In this document: piece by piece, positions 24,274-35,422 of the stretch
How positions within the stretch are numbered: the stretch's first letter is position 1
Layout of the letters: each line of letters opens with the position of its first letter
Source of the DNA: Apricaphanius iberus
Lineage: Eukaryota > Chordata > Actinopteri > Cyprinodontiformes > Aphaniidae
Direction of reading: 5' to 3'
NCBI GenBank assembly: GCA_028564705.1
Contig: JAPXFQ010002924.1
Coordinates: 711,001-775,000 of the forward strand
DNA length: 64,000 nucleotides
Notes under the pieces: generated by a model
What the model was told of the DNA's origin: nothing
Databases searched by the model: none
What the model saw: only the letters and a program-made list of their open reading frames with translations
Translations under genes and position numbers: made by a program

Positions 24274-25656
24274 AGATCTTAAATGTATATATCCCCCAGA
24301 GCCTGAAAGAATGAGCGGTGAAATATTTATTTGTGAAGATCTCTGCGAAAATAGTATGATGTCTTCCCTGGATTTTATCATCTCTATATCGCAGGCAGGA
24401 ATGCATTGCTAAGCCCGGCCTCTGAGGCCTAGCATATAGCTCTCTCTGCAGGCTTTGTACAGGATGAAGAAGTCATAATCCTCAAACAGACTTAAATTCC
24501 TCCAGAAAGGCTCTTGATCCTGAATCCACTCATTTTCTTCAAACAACTTAGCCCAAAAGAGAAGGGATATTTGAGCATGACTGAAATCCTTGATTGAAAT
24601 CTTCGACAAGTGGTCACAGACAAGTGTGCATCAATACACACGCACGCACAGATGCAAATAAACCCCAGCACACACAAATACATACGCTCCTCCCTGACGG
24701 TCACCAGCTGCGGTAAGAGAGCCTGCGCCAGGTTGTTGAGTGGGCCTCTCTGAGCTCTCATTAAAAGGTAAACTTCTCTGAGGCCAGGGAAACATGTCAA
24801 TCACAGGCAGTGTTCCTACACCAAGCCCAAAGCCCGTGCTCTCCACCCTTTCAGATGCTGTTATCACCTTCAAAGCCATATCAGAATGCTGTTTGTTCTG
24901 CGCTTTAGTTTCACCCACACACCAGATTCAAAACGGTACAGGTCTATTTGATAGTGTATATTTCATTGCCGGAGAGATAGACTGTGTTTGTCTTGCTGTG
25001 TTTGTCAGCTCATATTTGAGCTGAGGGCTCCTATTAAAACTAAACACCCAACCAAAAGAATATTGCCACCGCAGGGTTCTTTTAAATCGCATATTGAGCC
25101 CACAGAGAGTGGAAGCAATTTAGTGGTAGTTTTTTTATGAGGAAAAAGTACATATTCTCTGCTTGTGGTGTTTCTATTGACCCTTGATTCTTACCTGTTT
25201 ACACGAAGCACACTTCCTTTACATATTGCATATATTACAAAAATTACTTTAGCTACCCCTTCAATTTCGGTTTTTCCAAAAGTGTTACATTTTTAGTCCT
25301 TTCACCTTAAAAAAAAATGTTTTTGAAATTGGGATTAGTTTCACTGAGTGGAAATAATGAAGTGTTGTCAGCGCAGATTTAAAAGTATAGATATATAAGA
25401 CTGTTTTAAAGGAATTAGAAGTTTTTATTTAAAAAATCTAAACAAAAATGAGTTTTCTTTTCTGGTTAGGTATTAACACCCTCCACCTTAATTAGTAGAA
25501 TCTTGAAACAAATTCCCTTAGAGACTCAATGACACTAAGATGCCACAATTTGGCGCTTCTGTTTGAACTTCCTTACCATTTGTTTTGATGTCTGTATGAT
25601 AAACCTGAGTCCATGTCCTGCCTTGTTTGTCATATTTCTTTCCAATCATTGCAGTA
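24274..25656. promoter_or_regulatory. Long non-repetitive island, candidate conserved non-coding block
   Basis: From about 24290 to 25110 the sequence is balanced and free of repeats, with overlapping open frames on both strands of 66-102 codons. Open frames on both strands suggest compositional constraint rather than coding, and none has a domain, splice context or homologue I recognise. The remainder to 25656 is AT-rich. No alignment was possible. Confidence 0.3.
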
Positions 25657-26963
25657 ACGGGCAGTAGGAGTAGTGCATTACAAAAGTAACGCATTACAAT
25701 TATATATGACTTTCTTTAATAAGTAATGTAATGCAGTACTTTTAAAATATACAGCAATATGTTACTCAATACAATAACTGTAATGTGAGTTACAAGTGCA
25801 TTTACAATCGTTTTTTCTGCCCATCTAATGCAACGGACAAAATCAAGTTAGATACTGAAGATGAGCCACGTTCCACTTTCTGTTGGTTAAAACCAAATCA
25901 TCAGAGAATCAGGATGGCTGAGGAAAGATTGACTGTACATTTACATGGTGGCATTATTCGTTCTATTTCCCTAACCACCTGTTGAAAGATTGGTAAGTCT
26001 CTGGAATGTCATGCTGAGAATATAATTGCTTTTTAACCTCATGTTGACACCAGCAGCAGTTCAATGCTCGTAGTGCTAGTTAATTTAATTAGGGGGCAGA
26101 ATACAGAACTCAGACTGGATAGAGCGCGGGAAGTGTTGGGTAAAAACAAAACAAACTTGGCAACCAGTTTTGCCAACTTAGCAACTTTGTCGCCATTTCT
26201 AATGACTTTTCAGACCCTCTCAACAATTTTTTTTCAAACACGCCTAGCGATAAATCTAGCGGCATTTTTAACCACCCTTAGCTACTTTCTGTGACACCTT
26301 GTCAATGATATTCCCTGCACATTAGAGACCCAACGTGCTCTGCTCTGAATCGTCTTTCAGCAGGGGGATGGTCTGCGCAAGCTCAGACAGCATGATCACG
26401 TCATAAACTGCTCTCAGTTCATTCATTCATTTCATCCAGCCTCGTACACAGAGATAGAGCTGATTTCATCCAGTCACAAAAGAACTTATTCCATCTTCAA
26501 CATGATTTGAAAAGTAAAAAAGAAATATGCATGTATGCTGTATTTGCACCTGTGGTGCCTTCAAGAAACCTTCTAAATTTACGGTCAGTTCAATAACTGT
26601 TGGCAAGCAATGTTTGGTGGATACTAAATATGCCCTACTAAAAAATAGATATATATCTTTCTTCTTCAATAATCGAAAATGTTTCTTACAAGATATTGGA
26701 TGTCCAGTTATAATCTGATATCTTGTAAATTTGGTACCACTTCCCTTCTTTTAAAATTATAAAACGTGTTCCAGAGTTTCAGGTAACACATCTTTTCCCT
26801 GTTTAAATATATGTATTTTTTTTATCCTAATCTAGATATAATTATTTCCTGCTTTCTGTTATGGCCTTCCTAATTATACCAACTTTCCTTTGAAAGCCAC
26901 ATACCTGTTTCTTTTCTTCTTGCCAGCTTTCCTTGACCTTTTAAGGCTGCTTTTTTCTATTGA

Positions 26964-27035
26964 TATTATTATTATTATTATTATTATTATCATTATTATT
27001 ATTATTATTATTAGTAGTAGTAGTAGTAGTAGTAT
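26964..27035. repeat. (ATT)n(AGT)n microsatellite
   Basis: About 17 ATT units with one interruption (ATC) are followed by about 7 AGT units. Confidence 0.95.
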
Positions 27036-27132
27036 TTAACATGACTGAGCACAATGTTTTTTGCAGAGAGTTTTTATTGAAAACTGGTTTTACTTGTATT
27101 GGATGTAGAGGAAAATGAAGACCGCCACATTA

Positions 27133-27148
27133 GTGATGACGTCATCAC
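27133..27148. promoter_or_regulatory. 16-bp perfect palindrome containing a full CRE
   Basis: GTGATGACGTCATCAC is self-complementary over 16 bases, and its centre TGACGTCA (27137-27144) is the consensus CREB/ATF site. It lies inside the candidate transposon at 25657-29705. Binding is not shown. Confidence 0.6.
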
Positions 27149-27699
27149 GTCAGCATGACATGATGATGTAGCTGATATATAAAATTAACATGTGATGTCT
27201 CTTGGCGAGATCTTGCCTATTTCCGGGGCAACTTCAGCTACTTTCTGTCAGACAAAGTTGCCAAAACTGTTGGCGACCATAGAGAGGAGCATCAACATGT
27301 TGATTTTCAGATTAGAAGACGGCAGTATCGTAGATGGTAGACCATATTTACCACTATTGTTGCTTATTTTCTTACTGCTTTTTGTGACGTTGACCCTGTG
27401 TACCTACAACAGGTAAAATACCAGTCTACGCTTCCCCTAGCCCCTAGCCTGTGAACGCATCACATTCATTATAGAGGACGTGGACAAATGACGCTCTAAA
27501 CAAATGCAAGCTGCACAAGGTAGCCATGATAAACATGTTTGTGATGAGCAAGGGCGTTAGTTTGCTTTTAAAATTGCTGGGGACAATTATTAAATATTTA
27601 TATAGCCTCTAAGTATTCATCTGTTTCATGTTTGAATACAATATGCACTGCAGAGTATAAACGTGGTGAAAATCTCATCTTTAATTGTTGCGCGTTGTT

Positions 27700-27749
27700 G
27701 AGCACGTTTTATTGTTGCTCATTCTTCAGCAAAACAATAAAACGTGCTC
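27700..27749. repeat. 17-bp perfect stem hairpin
   Basis: GAGCACGTTTTATTGTT (27700-27716) and its exact complement AACAATAAAACGTGCTC (27733-27749) flank a 16-base loop. A 17-bp perfect stem is unlikely by chance at this spacing. It could be an internal hairpin of a DNA transposon. Expression as a small RNA precursor is untested. Confidence 0.75.
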
Positions 27750-29439
27750 CTTTTGCAACCCCAACACCAATCTGTTTGGAGAAACTTCAAATTTAACTTA
27801 CAGCCGACAGTCCTGCTATAGGGCAGCCAACTGTGGGTTATCCGCATAAAGTTGTTTCAGGTGAAAAAAAATATAAAAAATTGAATTTCACGATTGCGGG
27901 AGGAAGTTTATTTAATGTGAGCAGACTGGGAGCTAGACAGTATTGTTGTTGTTAAGTTTTGTTTAAGACTTCCAAATAAGAAAATGCCCATATGCTGTTT
28001 TGGTGGAAGGTGCAGGAGGGAATTTTTCCTGAAGTTGTGCTAATGGCGCAATGCACTATCCATCCATCGCTTCCAGCAATTCAGGAATTAAAAATCTAGG
28101 TAGGAACTATGGACAAAGTTTGCTTTCTGCATAGTGATTTTTGCACAATATCAATTTTAGCTGACTATCCAAATAATGAAAGACTCATAATTAACTGCAT
28201 AATTAATTTCACTAATGGATCAAGTTATTTTCCTTTTCGATTTTTTCCCCCCCCAACTTTGATGGAAATGTTGTCCACTCCCTGGTTCTCTGTTCCTGGG
28301 TCGCAGAAGAGTGTCTGGCAGCTGGTTGCAGAGATAGCAATAATTTTTTGCCTTCAGTGCAAAGTAGTATTCTGGTATGCTCGTTACACAAATCCAGAAT
28401 GTGAACTTATTATCTTTGTGAGTCTTGAACAAGCAAAAATATTGCATGAATATTTTGTTCCTTGCTACCCACCCGCAATAAAGAAACCAGACCCATTAAA
28501 TTTAGTTTACAATGATCCCTCTTAAAATAACCCGCAACAGGATAAATCTGCAAAGTAGTCATCTTTATTTTTTACAATCATTATATTTTAAGGCTGTAAA
28601 ACCCCTCGCCACACACTTTTTTTTACACTTTTCCCAGACGTACATTAACATTTACTTACATTTTTCACTAGTTTTAATACTTAAACCTTAGTAGATTTAA
28701 AACATAAAAGTATTAATACGCAGTACGGTCTCTCCGCTGTTGCGCCGCTCGGTGCGTCTTTCTTTACTGAAGGTCTCTGAGCAGGTGTCATTTCCGAGTG
28801 AGAAACATATTTACGGGCAGTTTTTTGTGTTGTTTTTCCTTCTGGAGGAGAATATTATTACCAGACAAGATACATTTGGCAAGCATGGGAGACATAACAG
28901 GAGGAGATTAACAATAGCATCTAATCATTTAGGAGGCAAAAAACAACAACAATGCGCATTAGTGCCCTGTACAGAAAGCATTTAAAGTGCTATTAAAAAA
29001 ATCCACCAAACAGCGAAGCAGCGAAACATATGCCTAAGTTATAGCAAGGGAACTGTATTACTGTATTTTTTTCCATCTTGAAACGGGTACCTGTGACATT
29101 TCAAGACTCCGCCCTGTCGCTGACTACCAGTCTTTTAAAAGAAGAATACTGTAGCCTAGTATATGAGCAGAAAGAAACATGACTGCATAAGAAAGTCGAG
29201 TGAATTAAATAATATTCTGTTCAGATATTGATAAGGAAACTTTGCTGGGAGCACAAGTGGCTGTGAGATCAGTGCTGGTAAATAATTTCTGTCTCAGGTT
29301 AGGTGGGGACAAACCCGTCAATCACAGATATTGCTGGGGACGCCGGCGACATTGTTGATGCATTTCAATATTCAACTTTGATGCAATTTAACACACATTT
29401 GCATAAGATAGAAGGCTTGCAAAGACACTTGAGACTTTA

Positions 29440-29441
29440 AG

Positions 29442-29476
<35 letters not shown>
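29440..29476. repeat. (ATA)n microsatellite
   Basis: About 12 ATA/TAA units, just inside the right end of the candidate 4-kb element. Confidence 0.95.
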
Positions 29477-29477
<1 letters not shown>

Positions 29478-29705
29478 TTAAAAACAAAAGTATTTGTGGT
29501 GTCCCACTAGTGTAAAATGTAAATTGATAAGTTATAGTATTTTAAAATTGTGTTACATTTTTAAGATATGTTGTCGAAAGTAACTGAACGTTGTGTAACT
29601 CAGTAACATTTTGAGAGAATAATATGTAATGTAAACTTTACATTTTTGAGTTCGTAACTAGTAATATAAAATATATTAAAAAAATTTCTAACTTGCCCAC
29701 TGGTA

Positions 29706-30111
29706 ATAGAGTACATGTTTTCTTCTAGCTGTAATTACTAACTATTGAATTATAAGACAAATCTATCCTTTTTGAATGGCATCTTCTTTTTTTTCATTTT
29801 GATTAGTTATCAAAAGAATTTGGCCACTATGCTACATCTTATTCTTTCCCATTGGAAACATAAAATTGCAACTAATTCAAAGTTTCTAGACAATCCGATA
29901 AACCATTTCTGTTTGATCTGTTAGATGTATTCACAGTTAATATCATAGGGTCAACTGCAAGTTTTTTCATGTTTTTTGCCCACAAATTTTCTCACTTCTT
30001 TAGTATGAGATTATTTCATTATATTAAACAATAAATGTATTAGCATGTGCTCCAGCTCTTTACCAGGGGGTGTCAATGCTAGTTTTCCGAGTTGTGTTTG
30101 CCGTTAAAAAA
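29706..30111. other. AT-rich stretch, nothing recognised
   Basis: No gene, repeat terminus or structured element is visible. Confidence 0.4.
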
Positions 30112-30388
30112 CTGCAGTGTGATTGCAGTATTTTGATCTTATCCTTTAATACCTTTCATTTGTTACATTTATACTAACAATGAAGCTAAATTTTTTAAAT
30201 CAGCAACTAACTAATGAGTTTATAAGCAACCGATAAGCCTCTAGTGAATAAAATTAAAATAAATGGAAAGAAACTGTCAAATGCTGAAACCCTTTACAAT
30301 GCTCATTTTAAACATTGATGCTATTGATTTTCTCTTTTTTATGTCAGTAAACACTATAATGAGAACAAACTGAAAGATTTTAGGAGAT
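30112..30388 (+). repeat. Copy 2 of the diverged duplicated sequence
   Basis: It aligns by eye with 22521-22815 in the same orientation, about 7.6 kb away. It keeps TTGATCTTATCCTTTAATA, ATTTGTTACATTTA, GAAGCTAAATT, ACTAACTAATGAGTTTATA, AAAATAAATGGAAAG, CCCTTTAC, TTAAACATTGATGCTATTG and AATGAGAACAAACTGA. It lacks part of the 3' third of copy 1. Whether other genomic copies exist decides between interspersed repeat and duplicated enhancer. Confidence 0.75.
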
Positions 30389-33202
30389 CTGCACTTCCAG
30401 CTTTATCACAGTTTCAGTTGTCTTTATATTTTGAAATACATTGCTTTTTCTTATAAGGATAAACAGGTATTTTATGTTGTGTTATCTTGTTTTTCATTTT
30501 TTGAAGTATGCTAGGAATAAATGGCCTCTGTGTCACATTATGCTAACACCCCAGGGAAAGAGAAAGTCAGGGCTTCCACGCATATTAAAATCTCTAAATC
30601 CCTAAACTAAAGATAAATGTTTTAGTCACATTTATTTTATGGGAATCAGTAGATATACAATAGGAGTATCACGTCATTTGGTTAAAAACTAATTTTTACT
30701 TCCTAAAATAAAGTTTTTTTTTGCCAGGGTTTGTCTATTTGTTTGTTTGTTAGTTTGTTAGCAACTTAAATCAAAAAGTTATAGATGGACTTTGATGAAA
30801 TTATGAAGAAATAGCCGCTGTGTAGGCACGATGAATGCATTTCTAAAATCAAGCCAACCAATTTTCTGAGTTTTCTAATTAAAGACTTGAATTTAAAACA
30901 CTTAGAAAAGTATAATACCGTCCCTATAAATAAATATAAATGTATCTTCAATTTGAAACACTTTAGGACAATAATTAGGAAGCTGTTTTGTAGAAGGCAC
31001 CACTCTATGTATATCTACCAGAGCAATATGCATCTACACTGAACTTACTGGTGTCAACAAAATGTATAAGTAACAATCCCTGCTTTTATAGGTTTGTTAG
31101 GTTTAATATTTCTCTACTTCTTAAAATCATTTCAATAAATTACACTGCTGCCATTTGTTAAATAAACAATAATAATTAAAATTCATAACTGCCTTAATAT
31201 TTTAAAATATTTTATAGGATTAAAATCACTCATATAAGATGACAAATCATCTACAACTGGCATCAGTGTGTATTGCAAATCAAAGCACATTGGTCGAACC
31301 CAACTGTTCATCTATGAAAAAAAGGAAAATGAAACGGGGAGGCTACTACAACCATTAGTTAGTTTGCTGGACAAACTGTAGGATCTAACACTGTGGGTGG
31401 CTGGGGAAATAAAGAGGTACTTATGTTCTTATTGACCTTGTAGCTGGACCCACTGCTGTTTGCTCTTCGGTCAACCTTAAACAACAGATTCATACAAACA
31501 CACACTCTCACGTAGACACACGTAGAGGATTGTGCATGCAATCTGGGCAGAAATACATTAAGTGATTGATTGAATAAAACATGCAAATACAATTTTAAGT
31601 GTTTTTTTATTATCAAGAAATCTTGGCAGGAGATGGCTTTTTTAGATTTAGCAACAGTATTATTAAGAATCTGTCAGACTTAACAAAGTAATTATAACTG
31701 CTTGAAGAAACTCTGTTATTTACCGGTTACTCAATTTGCATCATAAATGTGTTTTTAGTCGTTTCTGTGATGCTTAGAAAAACAACAAAACCCCAAAGTG
31801 TGATAATTAGTATTTGAATCAGTAGCAAGTTCCTTTTCTGTTCACCAATCTATATCTATATAGCAGTCTGAGAGGATTTGTGATAGAACACCATGTAAAC
31901 AGCCCATTACTGCAACCTGGACTGATTAACATATGATTGTAAATCATCATATCGTGTGGAGCTGGTGACATCTCATTGCAGCACTTATTCTGTGTTGATA
32001 CATGACTTTGGTTTCTTTTTGACAACTCAAAAACAAACAGATTGCAAGCTGTCGCTACATTTGCTCACCATGAACGTAGAAAATGAATCGGGAAATAAGG
32101 TATGCCAGGTGATTAGCAACATCATGCCTGAGATCCTTGTGGAATCAGCTGAACAAAGTGTTTTTTTTATAAACAGAGTAACACACTGTGGCAACTACTG
32201 GAGCGGGTTTAGCCAAGTACATCTAACAACTGGTCTGGTTGTGTTCAGTTTCTTGTGCATATCCAAGCATTCCCCCTGTGCTGTTCACACAACACACTGG
32301 CATTAAATTTATTGTCTGTGACTAATAGTAAATAAAACAGTTGCCTGGTCAGCCTGCTATAGCCTTTAAAGAGTTTAACTTGATTATGTGTTGAATTAAA
32401 AGTCAAACATCTGCTGTATTTATCCTGATTTTATGTTTGCCAACCTAACAAATGTAAACTTTGTACAACCTTTCATAATTACTAAAAATGTGTTTGCTCA
32501 CTGCAGAAAAAAAACTCTACACTGCAGCTTTTTTATCTCAGATAATTATTTTAGTGTTATTTTTTTGCACAGCAGTATAATGGGATTATTAATTCAGAGT
32601 TACTGCTTTTCTAGTGGATTTTTAAAGTGTGATTTGGGCCTCAGATGAGATGTGATGTAGTGAAGGGGGGGTGGGAGGGGTAGATGGTGGTGAGGTTAGT
32701 ATAATGTTTATTGCTGTAACACAGTAATACAGGACGACCTGAAGAAACTGTCATGAAAACAGCAGTACAGTGCTCTAATAGTATTGTTCTGCTGTTTTTA
32801 GATCTGTCATAGGCTTTTTGACGTGGTCAAGCAATCTGTCTTGCCTCAAAACTTATTACATAACTAAGCTTAATCATTAGCATTTGCTACCGAATATGAT
32901 CATACTTAAAGAACAATAATATTATTAAAAAAGCACATTTATTTCAGTAAGTTAGTTCAGTAAGTGAAACACATTATGTACTGTAGTTTAACACAGACTG
33001 ATACTGAGACTCTTAATTGTGATGGTTTTCCAAACACAGCAAATTAAAAGTGGCCCATTTAAGCTCTGAAAAGACCAATACAAAAACATGCTTTAAATTG
33101 TTTTTCTCAAAAGATACTTTAAACGTGACACGAGATACTGTGTATGGAACCTGCATCATATAACCACTTTTATTTTTTGGAGTGAGATTTGTCTGTACTG
33201 GC
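30389..33202. other. Intergenic stretch with a possible regulatory island and a G-quadruplex motif
   Basis: No gene is recognised. About 31240-31600 is non-repetitive and contains TGATTGATTGAATAAAAC next to the POU octamer ATGCAAAT (31581-31588), a combination typical of developmental enhancers. A G-rich run lies at 32665-32680. Open frames around 31956-32306 have no domain. Confidence 0.35.
32665..32680 (+). other. G-quadruplex-forming motif
   Basis: GGGGGGGTGGGAGGGG can be parsed as four G3 tracts with single-base loops. It is isolated in AT-rich DNA. Confidence 0.6.
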
Positions 33203-33375
33203 TACATAGTTGCACAGTTGGTAGCTATGTTGCTTTACTGCAAGACGGTTCTTGCAGTTGAGATTGCATGTTCTCCCTGTGCATGCTTGGGTTCCCTCTG
33301 GGTACTCTGGCTTTCTCCCACAGTCAAAAAAAAACAATGACTGTTAGGTTAATTGGTCTTTCTAAGTTGCACTTA
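33203..33375 (+). repeat. L2-tailed SINE, 5' half, interrupted by a Tc1 element
   Basis: It starts with a tRNA-like head (CACAGTTGGTAGCTATGTTG), continues TTGCATGTTCTCCCTGTGC, GGGTACTCTGGCTTTCTCCC and TGACTGTTAGGTTAATTGG, and stops at AAGTTGCACTTA. The rest of the SINE resumes at 34851, after the Tc1 insertion. Confidence 0.8.
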
Positions 33376-34850
33376 CAGTGGGGGAAAAAAAAGTATTTGG
33401 CAGCCACCAGCTGAGCCAGTTGTCCCCCTTAAAAAGATAAGAGAGATCTGTCATTTTCATCATAGGAACACTTCAACTGTGAGACATACAATGTAAAAGA
33501 AAAATACAATAAATCACTTTGTATGATTTTTAAATAATTTGATTTTATGATGGTCCTGAAGATAAATATTTGGTCAATAACTAAAATTCACCTCAGTCAC
33601 TGTAACGTCACCTGGGCTGGCAATGACAGAGGCCAAACGTTTCCTGTAGATCCTCGTCAGGTTTGCACATACTGTAGATGGTATTTTTCGCCCATTCTTC
33701 CATGCAAATCTTCTCAAGAGCTGTGATATTTTGGGGCTGTCACTGGGGATCACGGATTTTCAACTCCTTCCATAGATTCTCTATTGGATCTAAGTCTAGA
33801 GAATGGTTAGGCCACTCCAGAACCTCAAAATGCTTTTTACGTAGCCACTCCATCATTGACAATGTGACGTGTTTGGGATCATTGTCATGCTGGAAGATTA
33901 AGCTTTGTTTTATCTTAAATGCTCTCAGTGATGGAAGCTTTTATGGCCCCATTTAGCTTTCTTTAATAAGGTTCAGTCATCCCCTTTGCAGAAAAGTAGC
34001 CCCTAAGCATAGTGTTTCCACCCCTATTCTTCACAATAAGTATTTTGTTCTTGCAATGAAACTCGGCATTCTTCCCCTTCTAAACATGGCAAGTAGTGTT
34101 ACTACCAAATAGTTCTATTTTGGTCTCATCTGACAACATGAAATTCCCCAAATCCTCCTCTGGATCATCCAGATGGTCTCTGGCAAACCATGGCCTGGAC
34201 ATGTGCTGTGTTAGCGAGTGCTGCAAGATTTTAATCTCCGACAATGTAGTGTCTTACTAATAGCCTACTTTGCTAATGTGGTACCAGCTCTCCTTAGTTC
34301 ATTGAACAGTTCACCTGTGTAGTTCTGGGCTGTTTCCTTCCGTTCTTAAGGTAATGTGTACCCCACAAGGTGAGATCTTGCATGGAGCCCCAGGACAAGG
34401 GATATTAGTATCCATTCCTTTTTCTAATAATTGCTCAAACAGTTGATCTCTTCTCACCAAGCTGCTTGCTTACTGTAGATTGGCTCATCCCAGTCTTGTG
34501 CAGGTCTACAATCTTCTCCCTGGTGTTATTAGACAGTGCTTCGGTCTTAGCCAATGGTGGAGTTTTGAGTCCAACTGTATGCAGGTATGGACATATCTCT
34601 TTTACACAGATAACAGGTTCAAACAGGTTCCATTAATACAGGTAGCAATTGGAGAAAAGAAAAGTCTGTGTGGGACATAATTCTTGCAAGTTTCTACGTA
34701 GGTGCTGATTGTTTTCTGCACCATGATACAAATAAAGTCTTTAAAATTCATACAGTGTGATTTTACAGATATTTTTTTAACATTCTGTCACTCATAGTTA
34801 AAGTGTCTCTCCTCTTTTAAGTGGGGAATACATCCATAAATTGGTGGCTG
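33376..34850 (-). mobile_element. Tc1-like transposon inserted in a SINE
   Basis: The left end reads TA then CAGTGGGGGAAAAAAAAGTA and TTTGGCAGCCACC, typical Tc1 TIR sequence. The right side mirrors it up to AAATTGGTGGCTG at 34850 and then resumes SINE sequence at TA. About 25 terminal bases of the right TIR are therefore missing. The transposase lies on the minus strand and is broken by stops and frameshifts. The nested structure dates the Tc1 after the SINE. Confidence 0.9.
33640..34690 (-). pseudogene. Tc1 transposase pseudogene
   Basis: The minus strand keeps recognisable DDE transposase sequence. Around 33776-33805 it reads [10 protein letters not shown], equivalent to the QSPDLNPIEN box carrying the third catalytic acid (E). 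Upstream (higher coordinates) it matches segments for the WGCF-type region and the N-terminal paired-like domain, but in several frames. No uninterrupted frame covers more than about 90 codons, so it cannot encode active enzyme. It moved by cut-and-paste at TA sites before decay. Confidence 0.85.
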
Positions 34851-35010
34851 TACATGTGTGCATGTATGGTTGTTTATCCAGTGTGTCTCAGTGTCGCCCT
34901 GCGATGGACTGGTGACCTGTCGAAGGTGTACCCTTGCGTGATGATTGCTGGTGATAGGCACTAGACCCCCTTCAACCCTGCATAGGATAGAAGGTATAGA
35001 TATTGGATGG
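34851..35010 (+). repeat. L2-tailed SINE, 3' half
   Basis: It continues the SINE interrupted at 33375: TACATGTGTGCATG, TGGTTGTTTATCC, GTGTCGCCCTGCGATGG, ACTGGTGACCTGTCG, GTGTACCC, then GATGATTGCTGGTGATAGGC and a terminal TTGGATGGATAGAT tail. Both halves have the same orientation. Confidence 0.85.
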
Positions 35011-35422
35011 ATAGATAAAATTATCTGTTTAGGGTGAGAGAGTGACACTGATGTAACGTGAGTAATGGCAACCCTGCTAAATTAACATGTGAGAAAAGTA
35101 ATGCTTACAAAAGATTGTATTACAACCTAGTTTAAAGTAACGATAAATTAAAGATAAAAGATATCAAATTGATATTATGAATATTTTTTAGTTCTTAAAA
35201 AAATGAAAACGTAAAAACAATAAACAATAAATATTTACTTCAGTTGAATTAGAATTCACCTTTTGCTTCGATCATACTATTCAGTCAAGGGAAAAGAACT
35301 TGGACCCCATATCACTGTTGTCATGTTCTTTCAAGCTCTTGTGCAAAACTGTTAATCATTCAAATAGCTCTCCTCAGTGATCAGGGTAACCAATATTAGC
35401 AACACAAGAAGATGGAATATGC
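35011..35422. other. AT-rich spacer
   Basis: Nothing recognised between the SINE tail and the Harbinger pair. Confidence 0.4.

Larger units (their letters stand above)
25657..29705. mobile_element. Candidate ~4-kb degraded DNA transposon, bracketed by related inverted ends
   Basis: The left end starts GGGCAGTAGGAGTAGTGCAT and continues with ACAAAAGTAACGCATTAC-type sequence. The right end, read in reverse, starts GGGCAAGTTAGAAA and continues with TTACTAGTTAC and TTACATTACATATTA-like words. The left-end type (GCATTACAAAAGTAACGC) is a frequent teleost repeat. Interior blocks at about 26130-26300 and 27230-27290 contain repeated 'TTGGCAAC..TTTTGCCAAC..GCAACTTTGTCGCC' words in opposite orientations, also seen in teleost transposons. 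No transposase is recognisable; the 138-codon open frame at 28109-28525 has no known motif. The target duplication is not convincing, so the two ends may belong to separate elements. Confidence 0.4.

Noticed and set aside
24290..25030. Overlapping open frames on both strands as an exon cluster
   Set aside because: Frames are open in both directions without domains or splice sites. A conserved non-coding island is more likely.
25657..25700. Assignment of the GGGCAGTAGG end to hAT or Harbinger
   Set aside because: Neither an 8-bp nor a 3-bp target duplication is convincing between the two ends.
27700..27749. microRNA gene call for the 17-bp hairpin
   Set aside because: The stem is shorter than usual pre-miRNA stems and there is no small-RNA evidence, so it is listed only as an inverted repeat.
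28109..28525. 138-codon plus-strand open frame
   Set aside because: It is AT-rich, inside the candidate transposon, with no recognisable transposase or other domain.
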